Source: Acidimicrobiia bacterium
Lineage (GTDB): Bacteria; Actinomycetota; Acidimicrobiia; Acidimicrobiales; AC-14
Assembly (NCBI GenBank): GCA_019243595.1
Contig: JAFAUA010000595.1
Coordinates: forward strand, 1 to 6,373
Direction: 5' to 3'
DNA length: 6,373 nucleotides
Shown piece by piece: positions 5,849 through 6,373 of the stretch. The number at the start of each line of letters is the position of its first letter. Within the stretch, counting starts at the first letter, position 1. The position numbers and the translations under genes were made by a program. Under the pieces are notes generated by a model that searched no databases, was not told the origin of the DNA, and saw nothing but the letters and a program-made list of their open reading frames with translations.

Positions 5849-6373
5849 ATGACGGACGGCGGTTACGGGACGGGCGCGGCCGCAGCAACGGCACGGCCAC
5901 CGCGGGGCCTCGGGTACAACCAGGTCCGGATCCTCATGCTGGTCGGCGGCCTGGCCTTGCTCGCCATCACCGCGGGCGTCAGCTACGTGCGGCGGGTGGA
6001 GACAGCGGAGGTCGCCGCCATCCTGTTCTTCATCCCGATCTTCGTCGCCTTCGTCTTCACCGACTGGAAGGGCGGCCTGATCGTCGCCGCCCTAGCGACC
6101 GCCGGCTACGTCGCGTTGCGCTGGCCGGCGATCGAGGCAATCGGCGCCGGCCGCTTCACGAGCCTGATCTTCTCCCGGGCCGTCGCCTTCTTCGCCTTCG
6201 GGGCCATCGGCGGCCTGGCCAACCAGCAGCTGCGCGGGTCGTTGAACAAGCTCGACCTCTACGACCAGGTCGACGACGAGACCGGCCTCTTCAACGCCCG
6301 CTACTTCCTCCAGGACACCGACCTCGAGATGTCGCGGGCCCGGCGCTACCAGACGCTGTTCTCGGTGGGCGCC
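5849..6373 (+). CDS. Membrane-anchored GGDEF-domain protein, 3' truncated by window edge
   Basis: An open frame from the ATG at 5849 runs to the window end without a stop, giving 175 visible residues. A cytoplasmic Gly/Ala/Pro-rich start (1-25) leads to four hydrophobic helices at about 27-47, 55-71, 76-91 and 104-124, a compact membrane module resembling the helices seen in DUF4118/KdpD-type sensors. A helical linker follows (QQLRGSLNKLDLYDQV), then DDETGLFNARYF at 142-153. That segment matches the conserved DxLTGLxNR opening of GGDEF domains, with Glu in place of the Leu. The GGDEF active-site loop and I-site lie beyond the window, so it cannot be said whether this is an active diguanylate cyclase making cyclic-di-GMP or a degenerate domain. 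The gene is divergent from the small exported-protein gene and may share its control region. The start is supported by the compact divergent layout and the -10-like hexamer 8 nt upstream; no strong ribosome site is present. Confidence 0.88.
   Translation, partial: MTDGGYGTGAAAATARPPRGLGYNQVRILMLVGGLALLAITAGVSYVRRVETAEVAAILFFIPIFVAFVFTDWKGGLIVAALATAGYVALRWPAIEAIGAGRFTSLIFSRAVAFFAFGAIGGLANQQLRGSLNKLDLYDQVDDETGLFNARYFLQDTDLEMSRARRYQTLFSVGA

Noticed and set aside
5823..5900. Extending the small exported protein to the GTG at 5900
   Set aside because: It would add 26 Arg/Pro-rich residues before the membrane helix and overlap the divergent GGDEF gene by 52 bp and its control region. GTG 5822 fits better, though 5900 is not formally excluded.
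1..6373. Mobile element, CRISPR array, tRNA or rRNA
   Set aside because: I saw no transposase or integrase motifs, regularly spaced direct repeats, cloverleaf-like sequence or rRNA signature, and base composition looks even throughout.

Overview
This window is high-G+C bacterial DNA, densely coded on both strands. The strong G/C bias at third codon positions, GTG start candidates, a FadD15-type acyl-CoA ligase and the style of the GAF histidine kinase and GGDEF proteins suggest an actinobacterium. A deep-branching lineage such as Acidimicrobiia is my best guess, but that placement is inference. No mobile element, CRISPR array, tRNA or rRNA was seen. Both outer genes run off the window.

Layout: (1) Positions 1-1604, plus strand: the C-terminal ~533 residues of a long-chain fatty acyl-CoA ligase. 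(2) Positions 1605-1663: a 59-bp convergent spacer containing a perfect 13-bp hairpin, probably a two-way terminator. (3) Positions 1664-3280, minus strand: a divergent MmgE/PrpD-family enzyme. (4) Positions 3320-5310, minus strand: a two-component pair. A membrane histidine kinase with a GAF domain comes first and a stand-alone receiver protein follows, joined by an ATGA overlap. (5) Positions 5364-5822, minus strand: a small membrane-anchored exported protein of unknown function. (6) Positions 5849-6373, plus strand: the start of a four-helix membrane protein leading into a GGDEF domain, cut by the window end.

How they may work together: the kinase and receiver are almost certainly translationally coupled partners. 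The receiver has no output domain, so it must act through another protein. The small exported protein lies 53 bp upstream of the kinase on the same strand and may be co-transcribed with it. It is divergent from the GGDEF gene across a 26-bp gap where -10-like hexamers for the two directions overlap on a small palindrome. This arrangement suggests, without proving, a small signalling locus linking an envelope protein, a phosphorelay and possibly cyclic-di-GMP. The acyl-CoA ligase is convergent and presumably unrelated. The MmgE/PrpD gene follows the receiver by 39 bp, but an inverted repeat at its 5' end leaves co-transcription open.

Most of the window is ordinary. The points most worth checking are the unidentified exported protein, the symmetric divergent promoter, the atypical MmgE/PrpD residues and the inverted repeat at that gene's start.
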